64,000 nucleotides of DNA from Thereva unica (Eukaryota > Arthropoda > Insecta > Diptera > Therevidae). The stretch is taken from positions 104,741,248-104,805,247 of the forward strand of contig OX465281.1 of assembly GCA_949987705.1 (NCBI GenBank), in the 5' to 3' direction. The position numbers were made by a program, and so were the translations under genes. Positions 44,537-55,663 of the stretch are shown here, in pieces (position 1 is the first letter of the stretch; every line of letters begins with the position of its first letter). The notes under the pieces were generated by a model that saw only the letters and a program-made list of their open reading frames with translations, searched no databases and had not been told where the DNA came from.

Positions 44537-45271
44537 CCCAGTAGGACCTGTAAGCTTACAGAAGTACTGAAATAAGCCCTTACCAGTAAGGGGTAGGCCT
44601 TACTATACCGCTTATAGAAGTGCTTATTTTTACACACGATGTCATAGGAGGTAAGGCCTTACTCTTCTACTTACCTTAGAGTACTTACAGATGAGCAGTT
44701 CTGTAAGGGGTATAGTAATGCCTACCCCTTACTAGTAAGTGCTCTTTTCAGTACTTCTGTAAGCTTACAAGGCCCGCTGGGGTCCCAGCGGAAACTGGAA
44801 CATTGCAAAAAGGATCTTTATGGGCGCCTGTGGATGTGTGATCCGGTATCGAAATGAATTTATTTTGTTCTTCTTTTACAAATGCCTTTTTCTTTCCAAG
44901 CCCGAGAGTGGCTTTACCTAAGCAGTCCCCCAACTAAATTCTAACCACTTATTCAAAGCTGCTTGTCCTCCGTATTAAATGAGAGCCGGGCTATGGAGTA
45001 TGCTAATGTCGCATTTTATGTCGACGAAGATAATTGCCCGTTTTCTTTTTTTTTATAAAATTTTTGAAAACTCCAGGAAGGCTCCATTCAGTCATCGGGC
45101 GAATTCTCACTTGTTTGGGTCTAATTCTGGACTACACCTTACCATCTGCCTTCTCTTGTACTGGGTTATATAAGGGCTCATCTAGCACCAAGAAAACAAG
45201 GGGTACATCTTACCAGATGAATACCTATTTCAGTGCTCCATCGGTAAGGCCTTCCTAGAATTCCTACTGGG
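44537..45271. mobile_element. TA-flanked DNA element (735 bp)
   Basis: Ends CCCAGTAGGA (44537) and TCCTACTGGG (to 45271), flanked by TA (44535-44536, 45272-45273). It sits in the phrase 'atgaccac-ta-cgtacgcaaac' seen uninterrupted at 53752. The left 250 bp is a strong palindrome ('gtaagcttacagaagtactg' with 'agtacttctgtaagcttac'). No transposase is seen. A fragment of the same element is at 48006-48130. Confidence 0.8.
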
Positions 45272-45381
45272 TACTTACGCACACACACATATATTTCCTC
45301 TCAAATTTTTGCTTAAAATGCTCTCGGGACCTTGAAAAATGAAAATACATTGAAAATCTCGTTTCGATTTTCGGACCGATG

Positions 45382-46937
45382 CAGTGGCGGTTCGTAAGGT
45401 TCAGCATAAGGGAAGTAATGCGCAAGGCAAACGATAAAAGTAAAAGTATCGAAGGCTTTAACTAAAAAACCTGAAAAATAACATATAGTGGAGTCAAATA
45501 AGCAAAACATAAGGAATTGCTTCCAGTCTAAAAAAAATTCTTGGAACATGTTAGTTGTAGTCGAATACTACACGAAATGAACATTTTCTACCTTTAGCAA
45601 CCGCTAGAAAATCTACGTAAGTTATCGGCCATTCTGTGAATTTTTTTCATTTTGGTCGTTCTTTCTAAATATAGATGTGTATATCTCGGTATGAGTAGGT
45701 CCGAAAAAAGCAAAAAAAAAAATAAAGGCTGTTCGTTATTTAGATATCAGCGGTTACAATATCAAATTTTTATCTGTACACCTAACTTCGAAAATAAAAC
45801 CTTAAAAAACTGCTGAATTTTAGCTTCTGGTAAGAGCTTCGGATTTCTTCAGTCAACTTATACTTTGTAATATGAACAATTTAAGGTCAAAATATCTTAT
45901 TCATTATTAAAATTGACTTCAGATTAGAAAATTAACTGCCCTTTAATTTTTGTACATTGCATCGTATGAGGTTTTCCTTTTTTAATATGTAGTTTCTTTT
46001 ATGCAATTGGTGATGGTGAACAAGACAAATTTTTTAAACTTCAAAAAAGTGAAAAAAAAATCAAATTGAAAATCGTGAATTTTGGCATTTTTTCGCTGAT
46101 TTCCCGTTAATAGCCCTTTAGCTATAATAAGCCATAATTTTGGCTCAAAATCTAAAAAAAGATGTAATAATAAAACTTCATAACCTTCTTGCAAAAAAAA
46201 ACAGGCGACCCGTACTCAAAAATACATAAAAATATTCTCTATCCCTTTAAATCATCAAATCGAAGCTACAAAGTTATTAGGTTATATTCAACACACACCT
46301 CCTGTCAACCCATTAGATCTTCACCTATCCTCGATCTCTTTTTTCTTGACTTAATATACCTGATCGAAAATTCATAATTTGAAGAAACCAAGAAAACAAA
46401 GAGAATTTATGGATACAGAAAATTTCTCTATCTTCGACTTCTCAATTCCCGCTGTTCGATGTCGAAGAAGCTGCGTTTAGCTCAGTTTCTGGGGGTACTG
46501 TATGAACGTATTAACGCAAACATTTGTGCGAGTGTGAGTTTAATTAGACTGAATGTGTCGGTGTTTTCAAGATGATTTTCTGGCCGAAATAGCTGGAGAT
46601 ATTACAGCTTCCCCATGTTATCGGCCAAGATAAGAGTGGCACCAGAAAAATTTAACGTCTGGAACCAACGGAAAGAGGCACTTTAGTATTGTCACTGTGC
46701 CGCTCGCCGCTCATATCATGACCATGCCATGCCCTAAGAAAACATGGGGAAGCTGTAATATCTCCAGCTTTAGTGTTTCCAGAGGAGGAAATATATTAAG
46801 ATTTTTCTTGTGATTAATCTTGATATATGTAAAAAAAATTTCTTTTATTTTTATTTATATAAATTTATTTTTATGAAGCTGCTTATTTGCTCAAGGGAAG
46901 TAGTGCTTCCTTTGCTTCCAAAGAGGAACCGCCACTG
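45382..46937. mobile_element. Non-autonomous hAT element (1556 bp)
   Basis: The terminal repeats CAGTGGCGGTTC and GAACCGCCACTG are of the hAT type. The flanks GACCGATG (45374-45381) and GACCGATT (46938-46945) are an 8-bp duplication with one change. It lies in the right end of an X/P repeat whose sequence continues across. The inside is AT-rich without a transposase frame and hosts a MITE (46591-46769). Confidence 0.88.
46591..46769. mobile_element. Small foldback MITE inside the hAT
   Basis: Perfect 29-bp inverted ends, 'agctggagatattacagctt..' at 46591 and its complement ending 46769, around a 121-bp centre. No frame. Confidence 0.75.
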
Positions 46938-46972
46938 GACCGATTACAATAACTTCCCTATACTGCGAAGTT

Positions 46973-48010
46973 AAAAATTAATGAAAAATTTTAAATAATG
47001 AGTTTAAAAATAGGGTTTTTTTTCATTTTTTTACATTTATTTGCAAATTTTTCCATAGTAACCTTAATTTTTTGACACCATCTAAAAGTAGGGGTTACAA
47101 CACAAAAAAAAACACCACTTAAAAAAACGTTTTCGTTTTCATGTGTCGGCTGAAAATGATCTCTCTTTTTAGATATAAATTGATAATAACACGTAAAAAG
47201 AAATATTTTAATAAAAATTACAGTGGAGATATAAACAGGTAAGTTTCGTGAAAACAACAAATTTTTTCAAGGATAAAAATCAAAAAAGAAAAAAACAGTT
47301 TTTCCGATTTTCCTCGAATAAGGTGAGTTTTTGTGATAAAATGGTTTGCACAAAAGTTTTAGAATCTTTTATTACCTACAACTTTTATTTAAGTTTATTC
47401 GATAGGTCTAGTGTCTTTGAAAATCTTGTAAAACCATTTCCACCCCAAAGCTCCCCCAATTTCCCCATCGTAGCTTGGATCGAATTTTTTATTTCTCCCG
47501 TTAGTGAGGCTATATTTCCTTTCCTTTTCAATCTCTCTCCTGCTGTTATTAATTTTTTCCCCAAAATTATTTGCACTGGTCTAATAATTTATGAACATGG
47601 TCGTGAACTCATTGTCCTCCTTCGTGCCATGTGCTGCGCAAAATATAATAATGTGCGGTGAAATAGTTTAGTTTAGAATAGAAGTTTAGTTAGTTTTTAA
47701 ATGAAAGATGAACATGTTTTATGGTTGACTAACAATAACAATTTGTATTTTTTTTTTCAATTTGATCTAAAAGAAGTTAGGGTAAGTTCCCCAATTAGTC
47801 TTAAACCATTCAATCGATCGCCATGGTTATTGGAAGATTCATACTAATCATCTGTGTAAATGAGCGGAAGTCTCCTCTCCCTATACTTTTCTTTTATACC
47901 CAGTCATCCAGATAGTTCTCCTTTCTTCACGCACAACACAATTAACACAAATAAACATTGCGTTCATATGAATAAGACATGCGCTTATGTATCTTCAAAT
48001 CTAAGCTTCG
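46973..48010. other. Gene-free interval
   Basis: AT-rich. A 137-codon frame on the + strand (47248-47661) is opposed by frames on the other strand and matches nothing I know. No repeats with clear ends. Confidence 0.4.
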
Positions 48011-48130
48011 AAATCTACCACGAATCCCAGTAGGATTGTAAGGTTACAGAAGTACTGAAATGAGCACCCACTAGTAAGGGGTAGACCTTACCACACCTCT
48101 TACAGAAGTACTTATTTTTGTACAGAAGTA
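48006..48130. repeat. Fragment of the TA-flanked element family
   Basis: 'cccagtagga' followed by 'gttacagaagtactgaaa' and 'actagtaaggggtag' copies the left end of 44537-45271. The right side is lost; a 21-bp phrase with 'acagaagtacttatttt' is doubled at about 48100. Confidence 0.65.
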
Positions 48131-48256
48131 CTTATTTTCTTGGTTTAAACGTAAAGTGATTTTTGTACACGCACAATATCGCCCGAACTACAAAAGATGT
48201 CAACTTATTTGAGGTGCCATTCGAAGCGTATTAACGACAATATAATTTGAAAAGAA

Positions 48257-48632
48257 GCCTCGGTAGCTTAGGGAGCAAGGCGTCTGGCTACTATCCAAGA
48301 GGTCCCGAGTTCGATTCCCGGCCAGCCCTACGGTCTTTCGCCTTTTCCACTTTCGCACCTACATAACTTTCCTTCTTTCTTCTTCCCTCTCTACATTCCT
48401 GTTGCCTCCTGTCATAGCCCTTCTTAGCCTTTCCCCGCTCCGCCAAAGCGCATGACATCGGATGGTTGATGCGATTCAATTCGGTTCAGGAGGCATAACA
48501 CTCCAGCGAGTTGTTTCTCGATTACCCGACTAGAGCTGCTGTTCGACATTGCACACTATATACGAAAAAAATAGTTTGTCGACAGTATAAAGGGCCTTTC
48601 ATGAGACTCTTGTCTTTCACATAAAAAAAAAA
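48257..48632 (+). mobile_element. tRNA-derived SINE
   Basis: The head (48257-48330) is tRNA-like: A box from about 48264 (TAGCTTAGGGAGCAAGGCG) and B box GTTCGATTCC at 48309-48318 with flanking stem CCCGAG/CCCGG. The tRNA-unrelated body contains 'caggaggcataacactccag' and 'gctgttcgacattgcac', and an A-tail lies at 48622-48632. It sits inside/next to X/P sequence. The head would be an internal RNA polymerase III promoter. A headless relative is at 8827-9060. Confidence 0.82.
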
Positions 48633-49585
48633 ATAGTTGGGATGTGGGATTGACCCCTTCGGTCCACACGATTAACTTCCCAGTATGATTAACAAAGATG
48701 GAATAAACTGTGATCTGACAAAATAGTAATACGTTTAGCACTAGTGGAAAATTGGCTAGTATCAAAAGTGATGACAAAGCAATCCCGAGAGAATCTAGCT
48801 CAAATAACTATAATAGTTAGTTTAGTTGTTTTTCCTGAACGTTAGCAAACAAACATTTCCTCCGTATTTCGTTCACTGCACTAAAGCGGGTGTTCAAATT
48901 CGTATTGAGCGTGTTGAAGCGCCGCGCCGGCGCGCCGTTGATAAACTGAGAAGCGAATCGAATGACTTCATTTGGAAATCCCAAAGCTTTCCGGATATAT
49001 TAGCAAATCTGTAACTCATAAGTACTTGTCAGACTTGACCAAAAAGAACAAATTTTTCGGTAACTACTGGAAATCCCGGGATGAACCGCAATTTCCTGAA
49101 ACTGTATCACGCGTAGAAAACAATTCCCCATTAAAGGTGCTAATCCAAGGTTGGAAAAATTCGCGCTGTTTGTAAAGGGTATCGAAATTTCTGCACGATT
49201 TTGAAAGGTTGTCGGATTTTGACAAGTGATGTTTTGTTCGAAGGCTATTTTATTAGGCAAGTTTATTAGATATTAGCAAAAAATTGTAAATTTAAGGTCT
49301 TTCTGACAATTAGCCGAAGTTTTTCTATTTAAACAAAAACAGCCCGACCGAATATTATGAAATTTTTTTCAGAGCATTTCTTCGTTAATATTCTTTTTTC
49401 GGCACCTCAATGAAGTCGATATAGCTTTCAGTTCGCGCGGTATCGTGCAGGTACAAAAATCATAAACGTCGTTTGCATTTAGTACTTATACATGATGAGT
49501 TGAATTCAAGTTGAACCCAAGTCTAACTACATGTAAACGGGAGTCGAGTTGGGTTAAGGTTGACTGAACTCAACTCAGCTCTGCT

Positions 49586-51008
49586 TGTTCCGGCGACACT
49601 GTAAATAAAAACCAAGGAAAAAGGGAATATATAAATAAAAACACAAATTTAACTATTTTTTCTATTTTTATTTAAATCAACGAAACAAACTACACGAATC
49701 TACAGAAAAAATACAACAAAAGCACACAAGTTCAAGTACAACAAAAACACACAGCACTACACTACGAAAAAAAAAACAAATTCGTACCTGAAAATAGAAA
49801 AAGTTATTAAAATACAAATACTAAATATACAAGCACTTACCTGGAAAATACTCCAAATTAGCAACAAGAAACCCACCAGAAAATCCATTTCATGAATGTA
49901 TCCAAATGCCGTCGGCAAATCGACATTCTGTAAACAAAAAAAGTTTAGTGAAAATTACAAACAGGTTCCACAAAAAACACTCACCTGTCAACCCCAATGG
50001 AATGATCGCCGGCTCCTCCTCTCCTCATTCCCCACTAGAAACCTGAAAATATAGAATAATATTAGTAAATAAACTAAAATTAGAAGATATTACTTACCAA
50101 AACAAACAACTCCATTTGACGTCTACGAGTGAAACAAGAACAGCTAATCGGACATCGCACACAGATCTAGTACATAAACCCTAAATTATGTACTTCGAGA
50201 ACGAACCCCCCTGCCAAAGGATAGCCGCAGCTATTGTTCGAGTAGAAATAAATACCGACGCACAGACGGCGTTAAATCAGATTGCTTTTAATCTTTCTAG
50301 AGTCTTGAACTAGAAGATAAAATCTGTATTGAGGTTTTAGCAATAAAGCAATTTCAAATCCTAAGTATCGAACTTAGCATTCTGGAAAGACAGAATTGAG
50401 GTCTTTTCCCAGTAAAGCCCGAATTAAAGACAGTTTTGAAGTCTTTAATACAGCAGTAACTTAATCACCAAAATTGATTTCAGCAGTTACTCTAACCAAC
50501 CACAGAGGGACGAATTTGCGAAGAAACAAGGCAAAGCAGTCCAGCAAGCCACAACCAGGGCAGCAAGCAGCAACCAGGCAGCAAACAACAAGCAAATCCC
50601 AAGCGATTCCCAAGAAACGAAACCAGAGTGAAGCAACACAAAGGTTATTCCTGGCTGCTCTAATTGCAGAACACATCAGGCGAAACATCGATCGTCATCT
50701 GACAGATAGGTGGCGTTATCAATTAAGATATCAGAGCAAGCAATATTTTGGTAATTCTTATTTACAAACGAATAAAGAATAATTTACGAGTTTTCAAGTA
50801 CTAAATCACGAATTAATAACAAATTTAAGATTGAATTGAAATATTTTGGCAAATTGTTGAATTTTTATTGAATTTATATTTAAGAAAATCTAATAATTAA
50901 TTGCGAATAAATAGTAATTTGGTTATTGGAAAAAGTTATCTTTTTATTGAATCACACCCTTCCGGCACCTTTTTATTGAGTCAGAAATTAAATTGCTAAT
51001 TCTGAACA
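49586..51008. repeat. Solo LTR copy 2 (1423 bp)
   Basis: Same ends (TGTTCCGGCG .. TCTGAACA) and the same length as the LTR at 1087-2509. It is flanked by CTGCT on both sides (49581-49585 and 51009-51013). The matching empty site is at about 52517-52527. The 102-codon frame inside (50474-50782) is present in the other copy only in damaged form, so I do not call it a gene. Confidence 0.9.
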
Positions 51009-51821
51009 CTGCTACCTGTGTTTAGTTGAAATTATGCATACGGACATGAGTTCAGTATTTGAGTAGTTGAATTTAGTTGACAGCAGCATCTCTGTGTTTG
51101 TTTGTGATTTTTTGTAACGTGTATTGCTTCTTTATTTTCAACTCACCCTTAACTCAACTATTCATCTCATCATTCATACACATTAACCACCCGAACTACG
51201 AGTGTGTGCAAAATTGGAAGTTGATCGGTTATATTTTCTACTTTTTAGCCTATTATAAGCTTTCCGCAATTTAGTGTTGGCCGCCATTTTGAATTTGGAA
51301 TGACGCCACATAGCTTATTGTGTTCTACCTGTCATATCCTTTCATTTGATACCCATGTCAGAGGGCCGCGGAGCACAATTTCAAAAATCGGCGCCATTTT
51401 GGAACCGCCATCTTGATATTTTTACAAAATGGCCAGATTGCATTGTCATCCAAACTAAACGTGTACGCAAAATTTCAGCTCTATCCGAAACCGGGAAGTG
51501 GGTCAAATTTAACTTCCAAGATTTGACGACAAACAGTGTAAGTGTTGGCCGCCATTTTGAATTTGGAATGACACCACATAGCTTATTGTGTTCTACCTGT
51601 CATATCCTTTCATTTGATACCCATGTCAGAGGGCCGCGGAGCACAATTTCAAAAATCGGGCGCCATTTTGGAACCGCCATCTTGATATTTTTACAAAATG
51701 GCCAGATTGCATTGTCATCCAAACTAAACGTGTATGCAAAATTTCAGCTCTATCCGAAACCGGGAAGTGGGTCAAATTTAACTTCCAAGATTTGACGACA
51801 AACAGTGAAAGTTAAATAAAA

Positions 51822-52225
51822 GAATTAAAAAAAAAATAAATGGTTAAAAAAATTTTTTAAAAAAAATTCTTTTCATTAACTAAAAAATGTACTGAAAAGT
51901 AAAAAATAAAAAATATTTTAAAGAAAGCGTGAAATTTCAATTTTAATGAAAAAGTTAATTAAAAGAATAGCGCATTTTTCATCAAAAATTGAAAATATAA
52001 CTGTAAATCGCGTGAGATTTACAATAACCCTCAATTTTTTGCTTTGTTAATTTCAAATTCTAACAAAATTTTTTGATGAAAAATGCGCCATTCTTTTAAT
52101 TAACTTTTTCATTAAAATTGAAATTTCACGCTTTCATTAAAATATTTTTTATTTTTTACTTTTCAGTACATTTTTTAGTTAATGAAAAGAATTTTTTTTA
52201 AAAAATTTTTTTAACCATTTATTTT
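51822..52225. mobile_element. AT-rich foldback element
   Basis: The arms at about 51822-51995 and 52075-52225 are reverse complements, for example 'tttcattaactaaaaaatgt' against 'acattttttagttaatgaaa'. The loop of ~80 bp contains 'gcgtgagatttacaataacc'. No frame. Confidence 0.85.
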
Positions 52226-53872
52226 ATTTTCTACTTTTTAGTTTATTATATGTATTCCGCCATTTTATGATGGCAATTCTATTAGATTTAAAATTACGTC
52301 ACACAGTTTACTGTATTCATTTGATACCCATGTCTTGGGTTCGGTGGAACATAATTGCAAAAACGGCCGCCATCTCGGAACCGTCTTCTTGATTTTTTTA
52401 CAAAAAGGTCAGATTGCATTTAGTACTTATACATGATGAGTTGAACTCAAGTTGAACCCAAGTCTAACTACATGTAAACGGGAGTCGAGTTGGGTTAAGG
52501 TTGACTGAACTCGACTCAGCTCTGCCACCTGGGTTTAGTTGAAATTATGCATACGGACATGAATTCAGTATTTGAGTAGTTGAATTTAGTTGACAGCAGC
52601 ATCTCTGTGTTTGTTTGTGATTTTTTGTAACGTGTATTGCTTCTTTATTATCAACTCACCCTTAACTCAACTATTCATCTCATCATTCATACACATTAAC
52701 CACCCGAACTACGAGTGTGTGCAAAATTGGAAGTTGATCGGTTATATTTTCTACTTTTTAGTCTATTATAAGCTTTCCGCAATTTAGTGTTGGCCGCCAT
52801 TTTGAATTTGGAATGACGCCACATAGCTTATTGTGTTCTACCTGTCATATCCTTTCATTTGATACCCATGTCAGAGGGCCGCGGAGCACAATTTCAAAAA
52901 TCGGGCGCCATTTTGGAACCGCCATCTTGATATTTTTACAAAATGGCCAGATTGCATTGTCATCCAAACTAAACGTGTATGCAAAATTTCAGCTCTATCC
53001 GAAACCGGGAAGTGGGTCAAATTTAACTTCCAAGATTTGACGACAAACAGTGTAAGTGTTGGCCGCCATTTTGAATTTGGAATGACGCCACATAGCTCAT
53101 TGTGTTCTACCTGTCATATCCTTTCAATTGATACACATGTCAGAGGGCCGCGGAGCACAATTTCAAAAATCGGGCGCCATTTTGGAACCGCCATCTTGAT
53201 ATTTTTACAAAATGGCCAGATTGCATTGTCATCCAAACTAAACTTGTATGCAAAATTTCAGCTCTATCCGAAACCGGGAAGTGGGTCAAATTTAACTTCC
53301 AAGATTTGACGACAAATAGTGTAAGTTAAATAAAAGAATTTAAAAACGGTTCGACTGAATTTAATGAAAATCTTTTCAGATCATATTTTGGTTAATACTC
53401 TTCGAACGGCACGTCAACTAAGTCGATATCTTTTATAGTTCGCGCGATATCGTGCAGGTACAAAAATCACTTATGTCACTTAAACCAAAAAACCGCTCGA
53501 CCAAATATTATAAAAATCTTTTCAGATTACCGCTAATACGCTTCGAACGGCACCTCAAATAAATCAATATCTTTCGTGGTTTGGTCGATATCGTGCAGGT
53601 ACAAAAATCACTTACGCCGCTTAAACAAAAAAACGGTTCGACCGAGTTTTATGAAAACCTTTTCAGATCATATTTCGGTTAATACGCTTCAAACGACACC
53701 TCAACGAAGTCGATATCTTTTTTGGTTCGCGCGATACCGTGCAAGAAAAAATGACCACATACGTACGCAAACACACACATACTTCCTTCCAATTTTTTGC
53801 TTAAAATGCTCCTGGGACTTTGAAAGATGAAAATACATACGTCGAAAATTTCTTCCTATACTGGGAAGTTAA

Positions 53873-54294
53873 AAAAATTCGGTCGAACCGTTTTTTGGTT
53901 TAAACGACATAAGTGATCTTTGTACCTGCACGATATCGCGCGAACCATAAAAGATATCGACTTAGTTGAGGTGTCGTTCGAAGAATATTATCCAAAATAT
54001 GATAAGAAAAAATTTTCATAGAATCCCATCGAACTGTTTTTGGAACGAAGTTCCTTAACGCGGCTTGCGGGTAGAGTGAATTGGGAGAAATCGTCACGTA
54101 ACAAAATGCGATATTTTGTGTATGTATGCGTGCGAGTATCGATCCCAGTAGGCAATTTGTGAATTTATTAAATCAGAATGCAGTGTTTTTCTTTAGAAAT
54201 TGGAATCAATTTGCACCGATAGCTATAGGAAGAAATGATGATGCAAAGTGTCATGCATGACGAACGTGCACACTTTTTGCATTGGTCATTATCG
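53873..54294. other. P unit in opposite orientation and spacer
   Basis: 53880-54040 is a P unit in the reverse direction to the neighbouring ones ('tgcacgatatcgcgcgaacc'). 54050-54294 is unclassified, with 'gatcccagtagg' at about 54141 reminiscent of the TA-flanked family. No gene. Confidence 0.5.
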
Positions 54295-55663
54295 AGGATA
54301 GATGCTTATGCTTTCTTGTCTGTCTGTTTGTCCGGTACAAATCTTGCAATCCGATCACCCTGAAATTTTGCACACAGCTTCAGCTCCGATGACAATGCAC
54401 TATGGTATGACAATTATACCGTCAGATTCATGGCCGTGGTCTCAAGAGGACGGATTACTGTTTTCTTCAAGGAACACATTTTGCAATCGATTTTACAAAT
54501 ACTTCCGGGTATCCTATCATGCTGAAATTTTGCACACAGCTTTAGCTCCCATAACAATGCAATATAGTATATACCTTTAGATCCATGGAGGCCGCTCAGG
54601 AGGGCGGATTGAAATATTCTTCACAACCCCTTCGACATGGGTATCCAATGAAAGGATATGATAAGTAGAACACCATAAACAATATAGTATACTCAAAATA
54701 TCATTTGGTCCATGGCGGACATCTCCAGCGGGTGAATTACCATTTTCTTCACAACCCCCTCGACATGGGTATCAAATCAAAGAGTACGATAAGTAGAACA
54801 CCATAAGCAATATAGAATATTCAACATATCGTTTGGTCCATGGCGGTCATCTCAAGAGGGCGGATTACCATTATCTTCCCAACCAACTTGAGATGGGTAT
54901 CAAATGAAAGGGCATTATAAGTAGAATGCCATAGGCTATGTCTTTATATTCATGGCGGCCATCTCAAGAGGGCGGGTTACCATTTTCTGCACAACACCCA
55001 GACATGGGTATCAAAATAAAAGGCTATGAAAAGTAGAACTTCATAAGCAATATAGTATACTCAATCTATCATTTGGTCAATAGTGGCCATCTTAAGAGGG
55101 CCGATTACCATTTTCTTCACAACCCTTTTGAGATGGGTATCAAATGAAAGAGTATGATAAGTAGAACACCATAACCAATATAGTATACTCAATATATCGT
55201 TTGGTCCATGGCGGTTATCTCAAGAGGGCGGATTACCATTTTCTTCACAGTTCCCTCGACATGGGTATCAAATGAAAGAGTATGATAAGTGAAACACCAT
55301 AAGCAATATAGCATACTCAATTTATCATTTGGTCCATGGCGGCCATCTCAAGAGGGCGGATTACCATTTTCTTCACAACCCCTTCGAGATGGGTATCAAA
55401 TGAAAGAGTATGATAAGTAAAACACCATAAGCAATATAGTATATTCAATATATCATTTGGTCCATGGCGGTCATCTCAAAAGGGCGGATTACTATTTTCT
55501 TCACCACTCCCTCGACATGGGTATCAAATGAAAGGGCATTATAAGTAGAATGCAGTAGGCTATGTCTTTATATTCATGGCGGCCATCTCAAGAGGGCGGA
55601 TTACCATTTTCTTCACAGTTTCCTCGACATGGGTATCAAATGAAAGGGTATGATAAGTGGAAC
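54295..55663 (-). repeat. ~120-bp tandem array, block 4 (inverted)
   Basis: Reverse complement of blocks 1-3. The tail with 'tgtctgtctgtttgtccggt' is at 54318, followed by the degenerate units and then about nine regular monomers ('atgggtatcaaatgaaaggg', 'tccatggcggtcatctcaag'). It ends directly at the helicase-endonuclease frame (55664). Confidence 0.9.

Larger units (their letters stand above)
41291..46972 (-). repeat. X/P repeat copy split by four younger insertions
   Basis: X (41291-41923), P units (44283-44536), the right end (45272-45381) and the last 'cctatactgcgaagttaa' (to 46972) form one repeat when the inserts are removed: a Helentron-like piece (41924-44282), a TA-flanked element (44537-45271) and a hAT (45382-46937) that itself holds a MITE. 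The order of pieces agrees with the copy at 48640-53872. Confidence 0.75.
49475..53340. repeat. Duplicated segment: two copies of a ~0.9-kb repeat
   Basis: Sequence 49475-49585 plus 51014-51800 is repeated almost identically at 52415-53330 ('agtacttatacatgatgagt', 'ctaactacatgtaaacggga', then two ~250-bp units each with 'gtgttggccgccattttgaa' and 'tttgatacccatgtcagagg'). The first copy carries the solo LTR; the second is the empty version. The inner units are relatives of the ~120-bp array by the 'tttgatacccatgtc' phrase. Frames inside are artefacts of the repeat. Confidence 0.85.
48640..53872 (-). repeat. X/P repeat copy interrupted by a 3.87-kb block
   Basis: The X part from 48640 ('ttaacttcccagtatgatt' at 48671) runs through 49260, and the first P unit ends at about 49474. 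P units continue at 53341-53760 in three steps of 142-145 bp, followed by the right end 'cctatactgggaagttaa' (53872). The block 49475-53340 between them is foreign (duplicated segments, solo LTR, foldback). Confidence 0.75.

Noticed and set aside
47248..47661. A 137-codon plus-strand frame
   Set aside because: No family resemblance, overlapping frames on the other strand, no splice or poly(A) context that fits.
48257..48330. A functional tRNA gene
   Set aside because: A and B boxes are present, but the cloverleaf is imperfect and a SINE body with A-tail follows directly.
50474..50782. A 102-codon frame inside solo LTR 2
   Set aside because: The same-length LTR at 1087-2509 has this frame broken, and the sequence is low-complexity Gln/Lys-rich. 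LTRs rarely code.
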